A DNA stretch of 64,000 bases, taken from Rhizobium terrae. Lineage in GTDB: Bacteria > Pseudomonadota > Alphaproteobacteria > Rhizobiales > Rhizobiaceae. The DNA is taken from assembly GCF_003425685.1 (NCBI RefSeq), contig NZ_QJKM01000021.1, forward strand, positions 1 to 64,000, in the 5' to 3' direction. Below the pieces are notes generated by a model that saw only the letters and a list, made by a program, of their open reading frames with translations, ran no database searches and was not told the DNA's origin. Both the position numbers and the translations under genes were made by a program. Every line of letters begins with the position of its first letter. The stretch's first letter is position 1. This document shows positions 24,482 to 32,909 of the stretch, in pieces.

Positions 24482-24498
24482 TTGCAACTCATTCGCAA
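24482..24498 (-). promoter_or_regulatory. Mur/Fur-family box 1 at the sitA transcription start
   Basis: The 17-bp dyad TTGCAACTCATTCGCAA (inverted TTGCAA and TTCGCAA half-sites) is identical to a copy at 24535-24551. It lies between the sitA -10 (TAGATT, minus strand, 24502-24507) and the AAGGAA ribosome binding site, covering the predicted start of transcription. Rhizobial Mur represses sit in Mn-replete cells through such sites. Confidence 0.7.
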
Positions 24499-24501
24499 CA
24501 C

Positions 24502-24529
24502 AATCTAGTGGGCTTTTCGATGTTGTCAA
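24502..24529 (-). promoter_or_regulatory. sitA promoter
   Basis: On the minus strand TTGACA (24524-24529), a 16-bp spacer and TAGATT (24502-24507) form a sigma-70-type promoter. It is framed by the two identical Mur-like boxes. Confidence 0.65.
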
Positions 24530-24534
24530 TGCAA

Positions 24535-24551
24535 TTGCAACTCATTCGCAA
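24535..24551 (-). promoter_or_regulatory. Mur/Fur-family box 2 upstream of the sitA -35
   Basis: Exact second copy of TTGCAACTCATTCGCAA, offset from box 1 by 53 bp (about five helical turns, so on the same DNA face). The identity extends to 20 bp. It lies 5 bp upstream of the sitA -35. Confidence 0.7.
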
Positions 24552-24720
24552 CAATATTCCATGCATCGAAATGATACGCGACAGGAGTGCCCATCATCGC
24601 CGCCGCGGGCGAAAAATCGGGTCCGGTTAAAGCTTCCTCAAGGAGAATAGGGGATTATGCCGCCGATATTCCATCCTGTTGTTTTGCGTTCATGGAGTTG
24701 ATCATGCCGGAGCTCGGCAA

Positions 24721-26211
24721 GTGAAGGGTCTGAAGTTCCGGCTTTCGAAGAAGCTCCTTTTCATCATGATGGGCAGTGTCGTCGTGCTGGGCGGCGGTAG
24801 CGGCGCGGCGGCGGTCTTCATCGGCACCGACAAGATTCTCGGCCCTTCCTATCTGGAGATCAACGGGCTCGAGTGCACGGCGGTCGATACGGTCAAGATC
24901 AAGCGGGACCAGCGTTATTGGGTGCGCAGATACGTGGTGAGCGACGAGCCGGGTGACGGCATGGCGCGCATCCGCACCGCGTTGCGCGTCGCCAAAGCCG
25001 TTCAGGAGAAGGAAAAGGCGGATCTCGTCCAGGTGGCGATGCTCGACAAGGCCGGTCCCAAGGATCGCGCTCAGATGCGCGGCCGCACGATCGGCGCGCA
25101 GGTCGTCTACATTCCCGACCCCAAGAAGGCTCCGGAAGGGACGGCCGTGCAGCCGTTTTCGGCCTATTATCTGGATGGCGCGGCCAATTCGAACGGCGAA
25201 TATTACGGCATGCGCATCGACCTGCCGCTGGAAGACATCGAGGCTCTGACCGCCCGGCTGACCGACAAGGCCGATTGCGCCGATCCGGTCGTGGCGGCGC
25301 CGGCGGGCGAGCATGGCGCACCTGCCGCCGGTCACGGCGAGAAGGCCAAGGGCGGCGGCGATCACGGCAAGCCTTCCGGTGGTCATGGCGAAGCAAGCGG
25401 CGGCCATGGCGAGCCCTCCGGACACGATGCGGCGCCGGCTGCGGAGGGTCACGGTGCTCCGGCTGAAGGTCATGGCGATGAAGTAGCGGCCAAGGAGAGC
25501 GGCGGCTTCCTGAGCTCCATCACGGGGATGATCTTCGGTTCCAAGACGGAAGAAGCGCCGGCGGAAGGTCATGCGGGCGAAGGCGAAGCGCAGGCGGCGG
25601 CACCTGCCGGCCATGATGCACCTGCCGGCGACCCTGGCAAGGCGGTTGCGGAAGGCCATGGCGACAAGAAACCCGCCAGCTCGAAGCAGGCCGCAGGCGC
25701 CGAGCATGGCGTGGACAAGCCTACCTCCGCGAAACAGGCGGCGAATGATCACGGCGCAAAACCCGCTCCCGCGAAGGAGCAGGCTGCTGCGGCCGAACTG
25801 AAGAAGGAGGAGGGCGGGTTTCTCGCGTCGCTCACCGGCATGATCTTCGGCAGCGGCGAGACGGAAAAGCCCGCCGCATCCCAGGAGGCAGCCCAGCCCG
25901 CCCCCAAGACGGCGAAGGCAACGGAACCTGCGCCGGAACCCCGCACCTCAGCCGAAGGCGGCAAGCGGTGGTCCAAGCAGACCGAGGCCGACGCGGTCCG
26001 TTCCGACGGCGGGAAAGCCGAGGCAGCCCGTGCCGAACCTGCGCCGGCGCCGGCCGATGGTTCCACCGATGCGGATGCCGCAGGTGCCGCCTGGCTCGCC
26101 AAGCTCAGGGGCGAAGCGCCCGCAGCCGCGGCCCCTGCACCGGCAGCGCCCGCGAAATCGGCCAAGCCGGACCAGGAAGCGTCCGCCAAGCCGGCAAAGA
26201 TTGTACACTGA
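24721..26211 (+). CDS. His/Ala-rich membrane-anchored protein of unknown function beside the Mn importer
   Basis: About 496 residues from a GTG at 24721 (GGAG 8 bp before it). Layout: basic N-terminus and one membrane helix (about 11-33, LLFIMMGSVVVLGGGSGAAAV); a possibly folded part (about 38-190) with two Cys (GLECTAV and KADCAD) and RYWVRRYVVSDEPGDGMARIR; a low-complexity region rich in Ala, Gly, Pro, Lys with about 13 His, mostly as xHG repeats (GHGE, DHGK, EHGA; about 197-350); and two copies of one hydrophobic motif, GGFLSSITGMIFGS (261-274) and GGFLASLTGMIFGS (365-378). I do not recognise a family. The His repeats and position divergent from sitABCD suggest metal binding, as inference. 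It could also be a cell-envelope scaffold. Confidence 0.75.
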   Translation: MKGLKFRLSKKLLFIMMGSVVVLGGGSGAAAVFIGTDKILGPSYLEINGLECTAVDTVKIKRDQRYWVRRYVVSDEPGDGMARIRTALRVAKAVQEKEKADLVQVAMLDKAGPKDRAQMRGRTIGAQVVYIPDPKKAPEGTAVQPFSAYYLDGAANSNGEYYGMRIDLPLEDIEALTARLTDKADCADPVVAAPAGEHGAPAAGHGEKAKGGGDHGKPSGGHGEASGGHGEPSGHDAAPAAEGHGAPAEGHGDEVAAKESGGFLSSITGMIFGSKTEEAPAEGHAGEGEAQAAAPAGHDAPAGDPGKAVAEGHGDKKPASSKQAAGAEHGVDKPTSAKQAANDHGAKPAPAKEQAAAAELKKEEGGFLASLTGMIFGSGETEKPAASQEAAQPAPKTAKATEPAPEPRTSAEGGKRWSKQTEADAVRSDGGKAEAARAEPAPAPADGSTDADAAGAAWLAKLRGEAPAAAAPAPAAPAKSAKPDQEASAKPAKIVH

Positions 26212-26465
26212 TGCCTTTCCGGCGCCGGCGGCGAGGAGCCGCTTGCGCGTTCGGAGAATGGCGCTAGAAATATCATCGTCGAAAAGGACCTGAAACGGCA
26301 TCGGTCAGTCCGTTTCCTTCCCTTGGGGAAGCTCCGTACCGCTATTTCAGCGGACCCGCGGCAAGCAACCGGCGCAAACGCCGGCGGCTTGGTGTGCGAT
26401 CGGACCTCCGTTCCGCATCTCCTTGATCCGCCGGGTTTGCGTCTTCCCGAACGAAGGAGATCGCA

Positions 26466-26783
26466 ATGCCCATCATCCGTGCCGAAAGCGGCGTCATCAC
26501 CCAGATCAACGTGTTCACCGTGCCGGAAGGCGGGCAGCAGGCGCTGATCGCCTATCTTGGCGAAGCGGCGAAAATCGCAAGCGACGTGCCCGGCTGGATA
26601 TCCGCCAGCCTGCACCGCAGCCTCGACGGAACCAAGGTCGTCAACTATGCCCAGAGCAAGGACATGGAGGCGGCGAGGCGCGTCATCGAGCGGCTGCGCT
26701 CCGCGGGAATGATCGACGGCAACAAGGCGTATGGGGAGGCCAGTCCGGGATTGTACGAGGTAGTGTTTGCGTTGGAGCGCTGA
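26466..26783 (+). CDS. Antibiotic biosynthesis monooxygenase (ABM) domain protein
   Basis: A 105-residue single-domain ABM/YgiN-like protein with the ferredoxin-like dimer fold: TQINVFTVPEGGQQALIAYLGEAAK, then VPGWISASLHRSLDGTKVVNYAQSKD (the conserved PGW-x-SA-x-LH-x-S-D-G pattern) and a C-terminal helix. Members are small oxygenases or heme-degradation-type enzymes, and many lack a known substrate. GAAGGAGA precedes the start. It stands alone, 254 bp after the His-rich gene. In that gap I see only a short dyad and no gene. Confidence 0.87.
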   Translation: MPIIRAESGVITQINVFTVPEGGQQALIAYLGEAAKIASDVPGWISASLHRSLDGTKVVNYAQSKDMEAARRVIERLRSAGMIDGNKAYGEASPGLYEVVFALER

Positions 26784-26800
26784 AGGGCGAGGGTCGATTG

Positions 26801-26969
26801 CCCCTCATCCGCCTGCCGGCACCTTCTCCCCGCTTGCGGGGAGAAGGACCTATGCCGCGCCGCTTTTCCCTTCCGCGAGCGGTGCGAATGGCACGTCCCT
26901 CTCCCCGTTAAAGCGGGGTCCGAAGGGTTAAGACAAGCGGCTCAACCCAGGCAAGGGTTAGGGTGAGGG
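26801..26969. repeat. RIME-like intergenic palindromic element
   Basis: It begins CCCCTCATCCGCCTGCCGGC with the hairpin CCTTCTCCCCGC/GCGGGGAGAAGG (about 26821-26847). A second arm set (CCCTCTCCCCG, AAGCGGGG) follows, and it ends with GGTGAGGG. It is the best match to the 3766 element: its first 25 bases are the same. It fills the space between the ABM gene and the end of lysS. Confidence 0.8.
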
Positions 26970-26979
26970 CAAGCTTCAC

Positions 26980-28476
26980 TCAATCCTGCTTGCTGCGTCG
27001 CGCCGGGAACAGAATGACATCGCGGATCGAGGGTGAATCCGTCAGCAGCATCACCAGACGATCGACGCCGATGCCCAGACCGCCAGCCGGGGGCATGCCC
27101 TGGTCCATGGCGTCCAAGAATTCGTCGTCGAGCTGCTTTTCCTTCTCGCCGCGGGCGTGGGCCTGGTCCAACTGCTCCACCATGCGGCGGCGCTGTTCTT
27201 CCGGATCGTTCAGCTCGGAGAATGCGTTGCCGAGTTCCCATGTGTTGCAATAGGTTTCGAAGCGTTCGACGAGGCGCGGTTCGCCCGGCACTTCCTTGGC
27301 GAAGGGCGAGATGTCCTTCGGGAAATGGGTGACGTGGCTCGGCTGGATCAGCGTCGGCTCGACCTTTTCCTCGAAGACGAAGGCGAGGCATTCGCCCCAG
27401 GTCCAGTCTTTCTCGACTTCGAAACCGGCGGCCTTGGCTGCGGTGCGGGCTTCCTCGTCGGTCTTCATGGCCAGGAAGTCTATGCCAGTCGCTTCCTTCA
27501 CCGCATCGGGCATCGGCACGCGCTTGAACGGTCCCTTGAACGACAGTTCCTTGTCCTGGAACTTGAACTCGGTCGAGCCGTGGATGGTCATGGCGAGCGT
27601 CGAGAACATGCGTTCGACGAGGTCCATGATGTCCTCGTAGTCGGCATAGGCCCAGTAGCACTCCATCATGGTGAACTCGGGATTGTGGCGGGTCGAAACG
27701 CCCTCGTTCCTGAAGTTGCGGTTGATCTCGAACACCTTGTCCGTGAGACCCGAAACCAGCGTGCGCTTCAGGTAAAGTTCCGGTGCGATGCGCAGGAACA
27801 TATCGAGTTTCAGCGTATTGTGGTGCGTCTTGAACGGCTCGGCGGTGGCGCCGCCATAGACCGAATGCAGCATCGGCGTTTCGACTTCCATGAAGCCGTC
27901 GTTTTCCATGAACCGGCGGATGCCGGAGACGATACGGCTTCTCTGCTGGAAGCGCAGCTTGGATTCCTCGTTGGTCATGATGTCGAGGTGGCGCTTGCGG
28001 TAGCGCAGCTCGACGTCCGACAGTCCGTGCCACTTTTCCGGCATCGGCAGCAGCGACTTGGTCAACATGGTGATCGACTGGGCATTGATCGTCAGCTCGC
28101 CGCGCTTGGTGCGGCGCACGACGCCGGTGACGCCGATGATGTCGCCGATGTCGATCATGGGCAGCAGGTCGCGGGCTTCTAGGCCCGTCACGTCCTTGTG
28201 GGAAAAGATCTGGATCTTGCCCGAGGCGTCGTGGATATCCATGAACATGCCGGAATTGCGCGAGGAATAGACACGGCCGGCGACTGTCACGATATCCTGC
28301 GTCTCGACGTCCGCCTCCAGGTTCTTATATTTCTCGGCGAGATCCGCATTGTTCATGGTGCGGTGGAAATGCGCCGGGTAGACGTCGCCGACCTTCTCGC
28401 GAAGGATGGCGAGCTTCTGGGCGCGCACCTGCGTGGCGTCGGAGGAGAGGGCGGTTTCGTTGGTCGTATCGGTCAT
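26980..28476 (-). CDS. lysS: Lysyl-tRNA synthetase (class II)
   Basis: A 498-residue class II aminoacyl-tRNA synthetase. The N-terminal OB-fold anticodon-binding domain (about 55-150, VTVAGRVYSSRNSGMFMDIHD) precedes the catalytic domain. Motif 2 is RHNPEFTMMECYWAYADYED, and motif 3 is GLGIGVDRLVMLLTDSPSIRDV near the C-terminus. It charges tRNA-Lys. Downstream of gltX in the same direction, separated by a large inverted-repeat element at 28525-28651. Confidence 0.96.
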   Translation of the reverse strand: MTDTTNETALSSDATQVRAQKLAILREKVGDVYPAHFHRTMNNADLAEKYKNLEADVETQDIVTVAGRVYSSRNSGMFMDIHDASGKIQIFSHKDVTGLEARDLLPMIDIGDIIGVTGVVRRTKRGELTINAQSITMLTKSLLPMPEKWHGLSDVELRYRKRHLDIMTNEESKLRFQQRSRIVSGIRRFMENDGFMEVETPMLHSVYGGATAEPFKTHHNTLKLDMFLRIAPELYLKRTLVSGLTDKVFEINRNFRNEGVSTRHNPEFTMMECYWAYADYEDIMDLVERMFSTLAMTIHGSTEFKFQDKELSFKGPFKRVPMPDAVKEATGIDFLAMKTDEEARTAAKAAGFEVEKDWTWGECLAFVFEEKVEPTLIQPSHVTHFPKDISPFAKEVPGEPRLVERFETYCNTWELGNAFSELNDPEEQRRRMVEQLDQAHARGEKEKQLDDEFLDAMDQGMPPAGGLGIGVDRLVMLLTDSPSIRDVILFPARRSKQD

Positions 28477-28524
28477 CGTTCAATTCCTGTAGCGGCGTGG
28501 CCGCGCGGCCAGTCGTCTCTGTAT

Positions 28525-28651
28525 CCGTCATTCCTGTGCTTGTCACAGGAATCCAGTGCGCCCAAGTCTTTGGGCGCGGAAGACTTAATTCATTCTTTTA
28601 CGGCGCAGACGCACCGTGGCTGGATTCCTGTGACAAGCACAGGAATGACGG
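28525..28651. repeat. 127-bp element with perfect 32-bp inverted ends
   Basis: The left arm 28525-28556 begins CCGTCATTCCTGTGCTTGTC. The right arm 28620-28651 is its exact 32-nt reverse complement. Each arm also holds its own small dyad (TTCCTGTG and CACAGGAA). The 63-bp middle contains no gene. A related, less perfect copy is at 45821-45938. It is a rhizobial intergenic palindromic repeat rather than a transposon, since no transposase gene is inside. Confidence 0.8.
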
Positions 28652-28681
28652 AGGAGAGGCAGTGTCCCGCCTCCGCAAGCA

Positions 28682-30139
28682 TCAATTCCCGCTTCCCATC
28701 GTCTGTGCCACCACCGTCGCGGCGATCTTCAGCCGCTGGCGTACGACCGAGCGGCCGAGGAGCGCCATCGAGTCGAACAGCGGCAGAGAGCGCGACGAGC
28801 CCGACATGGCGACGAAGAGCGGCGGGGTGACGACGCGCAGCTTCTTGCCGAGCCGGTCGGAAATGGCGCGCAGTTCCGCGTCGATCGATTCGACGTTCCA
28901 TTCGATCATCTTCTCGAAATCGGCCTGCACCGTGTTGATGATCTCCAGCGTTTCGGCAGGGCTGGTCTTCAGGCCCGCGAACGAGGCCGGCGTCAGGCCG
29001 ACGTCGGAGGACAGCAGGAAGCCGGCGAGGTTCGGCAGCTCGCCGAGCTTGGAAATGCGGCTCTGCGAAAGCTTCAGGCCTTCCGTCAGGCGGCTGTTTT
29101 CCGAGGCCCATTCGAGCGTACGGGCGACGAACTCTTCCGGGGTCAGCTTCTCGCGGATCCAGCGGCCGTTCAGCCAGTCGAGCTTCTGGATATCGAAGAT
29201 CGCGCCGGCCTTGGAGAGGTTTTCCGGGTCGAACTTTTCGCAAAGCTCGTCCATGGTCAGCATTTCCTCGCCTTCGGCCATCTGGACGAAGAACAGGCCC
29301 AAAAAGTTCATCAGCGCTTCCGGCAGGTAGCCCAGCGCGGAATAATAGGAGATCGAGGTCGGGTTCTTGCGCTTCGACAGCTTCGACTTGTCGGCATTGC
29401 GCATCAGCGACAGGTGCATGAACACCGGCTGTTCCCAGCCGAAATAGCGGTAGAGCAGGATATGCTTCGGCACCGAAGCCAGCCATTCCTCGCCGCGCGC
29501 CACATGGGTGATCTTCATGAGGTGGTCGTCGATGACGTTCGCCATGTGATAGGTCGGCATGCCGTCGCCCTTGATCAGCACCTGCATGTCGACCGAGTCC
29601 CACGGGATCGATACGTCGCCGTAGACGCCGTCGTGGAATTCGCAATTGCCTTCGGCGGGAATCTTCATGCGGATGACGGAGCTTTCGCCGGCCGCCAGCT
29701 TTGAGGTCACTTCCTCGGCCGTCAGATTGAGGCAGAGACCGTCGTATTTCGGCGGCTTGCCGGCGGCGCGCTGGCCTTCGCGCATCTGCTCCAGCCGTTC
29801 CGGCGTGCAGAAGCAGCGGAAGGCATGGCCCTTGTCCAGCAGTTCCCGTGCGTAGGGCTGGTACATGTCCTTGCGGTCGGACTGGCGATAGGGGCCGTAG
29901 GGGCCGCCGATATCCGGGCCTTCCGCCCAGGTGAGCCCGGTCCATTTCAACGCATCCAGCACCTTCTGCTCGAATTCCAGCGTGGAACGGGTCGCATCGG
30001 TATCCTCGATGCGCAGGATGAATTCGCCGCCGTGCTTCTTGGCGAAGAGGTAGTTGAAGAGCGCGATATAGGCGGTGCCGACATGCGGCTCGCCGGTGGG
30101 CGAGGGAGCGATGCGGACGCGGGGCTTGGTGGCGATCAT
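28682..30139 (-). CDS. gltX: Glutamyl-tRNA synthetase
   Basis: About 485 residues from the ATG at 30139 (MIATKPRVRIAPSPTG); a 13-residue longer frame lacks homology. The class I HIGH-like segment is PSPTGEPHVGTAY (about 11-23). The KMSKS-like loop is KLSKRKNPTS. Rhizobia often carry two gltX copies; whether this one charges tRNA-Glu, tRNA-Gln or both cannot be settled here. It is followed by lysS, an arrangement known from related genomes. Confidence 0.95.
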   Translation of the reverse strand: MIATKPRVRIAPSPTGEPHVGTAYIALFNYLFAKKHGGEFILRIEDTDATRSTLEFEQKVLDALKWTGLTWAEGPDIGGPYGPYRQSDRKDMYQPYARELLDKGHAFRCFCTPERLEQMREGQRAAGKPPKYDGLCLNLTAEEVTSKLAAGESSVIRMKIPAEGNCEFHDGVYGDVSIPWDSVDMQVLIKGDGMPTYHMANVIDDHLMKITHVARGEEWLASVPKHILLYRYFGWEQPVFMHLSLMRNADKSKLSKRKNPTSISYYSALGYLPEALMNFLGLFFVQMAEGEEMLTMDELCEKFDPENLSKAGAIFDIQKLDWLNGRWIREKLTPEEFVARTLEWASENSRLTEGLKLSQSRISKLGELPNLAGFLLSSDVGLTPASFAGLKTSPAETLEIINTVQADFEKMIEWNVESIDAELRAISDRLGKKLRVVTPPLFVAMSGSSRSLPLFDSMALLGRSVVRQRLKIAATVVAQTMGSGN

Positions 30140-30265
30140 GAGGAATGCTCTATCTGTGGCGGCCGGCAAGGCACGCAAATGGGCGCCGAGCCTGTTTTAG
30201 GAATGCGGATTGGCGCAGGCTTAGGCCATATTCAGCCGCAAGCGTCAAGGTTTTTGGGATCAACC

Positions 30266-32038
30266 CTACCTTACCGGCCAGACATAGAGGAGCGCCGGCA
30301 CGCTGACGAGGATGATCAGGAAGGAAAGCGGCAGGCCGAGGCGCGGGTAATCGGAGAATTTGTAGCCGCCGGGGCCGAAGACCAGCGTGTTGCACTGGTG
30401 GCCGACGGGGGTCAGGAAATCGCAGCCGGCGCCGATCGCCACCGCCATCAGGAAGGCTTCCGGCCGGAAACCGAGATTGGCGGCAAAACTCGCGGCGATC
30501 GGCCCCATGACGAGCACGGTCGCGGCGTTGTTGAGGAAGGGCGTTACCGCCATGGCGGAGACGAGGATCAGGCCGAGCGCACCCCAGGCCGGAAGGCTTG
30601 CCGCGGCCTGACCAAGCCAGCCGGCGATCAGCTCGCTGCCGCCGGTGGTCCTGAGCGAATCCGACACGGGGATGAGGGCGGCCAGCATGACGAGGATCGG
30701 CCCGTCCACCGACTTGTAGAAGTCGTTCAGGGGGATCGCCCGGAAGACGACCATGCCGAGCGCGGCGGTGAAAAACGCGACCGGCACGGAGGCGATGCCG
30801 ATCGCGGTGGCGGCCATGGCAAGCGCCAGGATAATCAGGGGAAAGAAGGCCCGCCTCCGGGTTCCGAGCAGGACTTCGCGCTGGGCAAGCGGCAGAAGCG
30901 AAAAATCCTGCAATACGAAGGGAAGGCGCTTGCGGCTGCCCTGCAGCACCAGCACATCGCCGGCAGTCAGCGTCAGGTCGCCCAGCCGCTCCTTCACCCT
31001 TTCGCCATGGCGGCTGATCGCCAGCAGATTGACGCCGCGGGTATAGGAGAGCGCCATCTCCTTGGCGGAAAGGCCCCTCAGCGGCGATTCCTGGCTGACG
31101 ACCGCTTCGATGGAGATGACGTCCGCCACCACCTGGCCGTTCTCCTTCAGCGGCTTGCCGGAAAGCTGCAGCTTTCCGGCGGACACGATGCGGTCGAGCG
31201 CGGTGGACGGGCCTTCGAGCAGCACGATATCGCCTTCGCGCAATCTGAGGTCGGGGAAGGGAGACATGCGGGTCGTGCCACGCAGGACGGCGGTGGCGAT
31301 AGCCTCGCCGTCGCCGAGCTTCAGAAGTTCGCCGAGCGGCTTTTCCAGGAGGGGCGACTGGGTGGTGATCGCCACTTCGGACGTGTAGTTCTTGATTTCG
31401 ACCGCTTCCTCGATCGAACTGTTCTGCTTCGTGCGGCTCGGCACCAGCCAATGGAAGAAAAGCAGGAAGGTTATGCCGACCACCGTCAATATGCCGCCCA
31501 TGGGCGTAAAGTCGAACATGGTGAAGCTGGTGCCCGTCAATTCGGCCCTGAGCCTGGAGACGACGATATTCGGCGAGGTGCCGATCTGCGTCATCAGCCC
31601 GCCGAGCAGGGCGGCGAATGCCATCGGCATCAGGTATTTCGACGGGGAGGCGCCGGATTTCCTGGCGAACTGGAAAGCGACCGGCATCATGATCGCCAGC
31701 GCCCCGATATTCTTGATGAAGGCGGAGAGCATCGCCACGACGATCATCAGCAATGCGAGCTGGGTGTGCAGCGTGTTGAGGTTCGGGAAGAATTTCTTGA
31801 TCGCCGTGTCGACAACGCCCGAGCGCGCCACGCCGGCCGAGACGACCAGCGCGCTGCCGACGATGATGACGATATCGTCCGAAAAGCCGGAAAACGCCTT
31901 GTCCGGCGGCACGATGCCGACCGCGACCGAAAGAACCAGCGCGCAGCAGGCGACGACGTCATAACGGAAACGATCCCAGATGAAGACCGTCATCATCAGG
32001 GCGATGACGGAGAAGGCGAGGATCTGCTGGGTGGTCAT
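30266..32038 (-). CDS. SLC13-family (CitMHS/ArsB-type) permease with two RCK_C domains
   Basis: About 590 residues from the ATG at 32038. N-terminal membrane half (about 1-185) and C-terminal half (about 395-590) flank two cytoplasmic TrkA-C (RCK_C) domains: SPLLEKPLGELLKLGDGEAI...LREGDIVLLEG (about 211-275) and SPLRGLSAKEMALSY...LTAGDVLVLQG (about 300-365). Membrane signatures are GGLMTQIGTSPNIVVS in the first half and AMAVTPFLNNAATVLVMGPIAA in the second. The family moves anions such as sulfate, dicarboxylates or citrate. The substrate is unknown. Divergent from the glutathione peroxidase gene across 202 bp. Confidence 0.88.
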   Translation of the reverse strand: MTTQQILAFSVIALMMTVFIWDRFRYDVVACCALVLSVAVGIVPPDKAFSGFSDDIVIIVGSALVVSAGVARSGVVDTAIKKFFPNLNTLHTQLALLMIVVAMLSAFIKNIGALAIMMPVAFQFARKSGASPSKYLMPMAFAALLGGLMTQIGTSPNIVVSRLRAELTGTSFTMFDFTPMGGILTVVGITFLLFFHWLVPSRTKQNSSIEEAVEIKNYTSEVAITTQSPLLEKPLGELLKLGDGEAIATAVLRGTTRMSPFPDLRLREGDIVLLEGPSTALDRIVSAGKLQLSGKPLKENGQVVADVISIEAVVSQESPLRGLSAKEMALSYTRGVNLLAISRHGERVKERLGDLTLTAGDVLVLQGSRKRLPFVLQDFSLLPLAQREVLLGTRRRAFFPLIILALAMAATAIGIASVPVAFFTAALGMVVFRAIPLNDFYKSVDGPILVMLAALIPVSDSLRTTGGSELIAGWLGQAAASLPAWGALGLILVSAMAVTPFLNNAATVLVMGPIAASFAANLGFRPEAFLMAVAIGAGCDFLTPVGHQCNTLVFGPGGYKFSDYPRLGLPLSFLIILVSVPALLYVWPVR

Positions 32039-32240
32039 GCGGCTCCGGCGGGTCTGAGAAATGGGCGAAGGATATCCGCCTTGCGCAATAATTGTCTTTC
32101 TCGCGCGGTGTATCAATCCCGACCGCTTCCCAAAGTTCCGTGCTCCGGAGTGCGGGACGGGACAGCTGTCCACTGGACAATCGAAGCCGCAGGGATAGTT
32201 TGGGCAGCCCAAATAATTTTCAGTTCGAGGAGATTTCCAG

Positions 32241-32786
32241 ATGAGCGACGTTTTGAACATTCCGGTGAAGCTTGCCGATGGCCGCGAGACCTCCCTCAAC
32301 GAATTCAAGGGCAAGGTGATGCTGGTCGTCAACGTCGCGTCGAAATGCGGCCTGACCAAGCAATATGAGGGGCTGGAAAAGCTCTATGAGGACAAGCGCG
32401 ATGCAGGCCTCGTCATCACCGCTTTCCCGGCCAACGATTTCAAGGGCCAGGAGCCCGGCACGGATGCCGAGATCGTCGAGTTCTGCCAGCTGACCTACGA
32501 CGTGAAATTCCCGATCTTTTCGAAGATCTCCGTGAAGGGCGAGGACAAGCACCCGCTCTACCAGGCGCTGACCGGCTCCGGCGTGCAGACCACCGGGGAC
32601 GGCCCGATGAAGGAGCGGCTGCGCGGCTTCGGCATGGCCGTCGAGGATGACGGCGAAATCCTCTGGAACTTCGAGAAATTCCTGATCGGCCGTGACGGCG
32701 AGATCAAGGCCCGTTTCGCTCCGGACGTGACGGCGGAGGATGGCCGTCTGGTCGAGGCGATCGAGAGGGAACTGGCGAAGAGCTGA
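32241..32786 (+). CDS. Glutathione peroxidase
   Basis: A 181-residue thioredoxin-fold peroxidase of the BtuE/Gpx type. The catalytic residue is Cys36 in VNVASKCGLTKQY (a Cys, not selenocysteine, enzyme). The Gln is in FPANDFKGQEPGTDAEI and the Trp in ILWNFEKFLIG, completing the usual triad. It reduces hydrogen peroxide and lipid hydroperoxides, often with thioredoxin rather than glutathione. GAGGAG upstream is a good ribosome binding site. A strong hairpin follows. Confidence 0.94.
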   Translation: MSDVLNIPVKLADGRETSLNEFKGKVMLVVNVASKCGLTKQYEGLEKLYEDKRDAGLVITAFPANDFKGQEPGTDAEIVEFCQLTYDVKFPIFSKISVKGEDKHPLYQALTGSGVQTTGDGPMKERLRGFGMAVEDDGEILWNFEKFLIGRDGEIKARFAPDVTAEDGRLVEAIERELAKS

Positions 32787-32875
32787 ATACGGCCTTCAGC
32801 GGTCGATTCCTGTCGGAAGAGCACGAATAACACCGGCTCCAGGCCAGAGACAACCCGATCGCCCCTTGACCGATG

Positions 32876-32900
32876 GAAGGGCGCCTCCGCGGCGCCCTTC
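32876..32900. terminator. Bidirectional hairpin between glutathione peroxidase and terC
   Basis: A perfect 10-bp stem, GAAGGGCGCC (32876-32885) and GGCGCCCTTC (32891-32900), with loop TCCGC. It lies between two convergent genes and serves as probable terminator for both. Confidence 0.75.
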
Positions 32901-32909
32901 TCATCCTTG

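Noticed and set aside
29825..32368. An 847-residue open frame on the plus strand opposite gltX and the SLC13 permease
   Set aside because: Low-complexity Arg/Gly/Asp/His composition, antisense to well-supported genes; a shadow frame.
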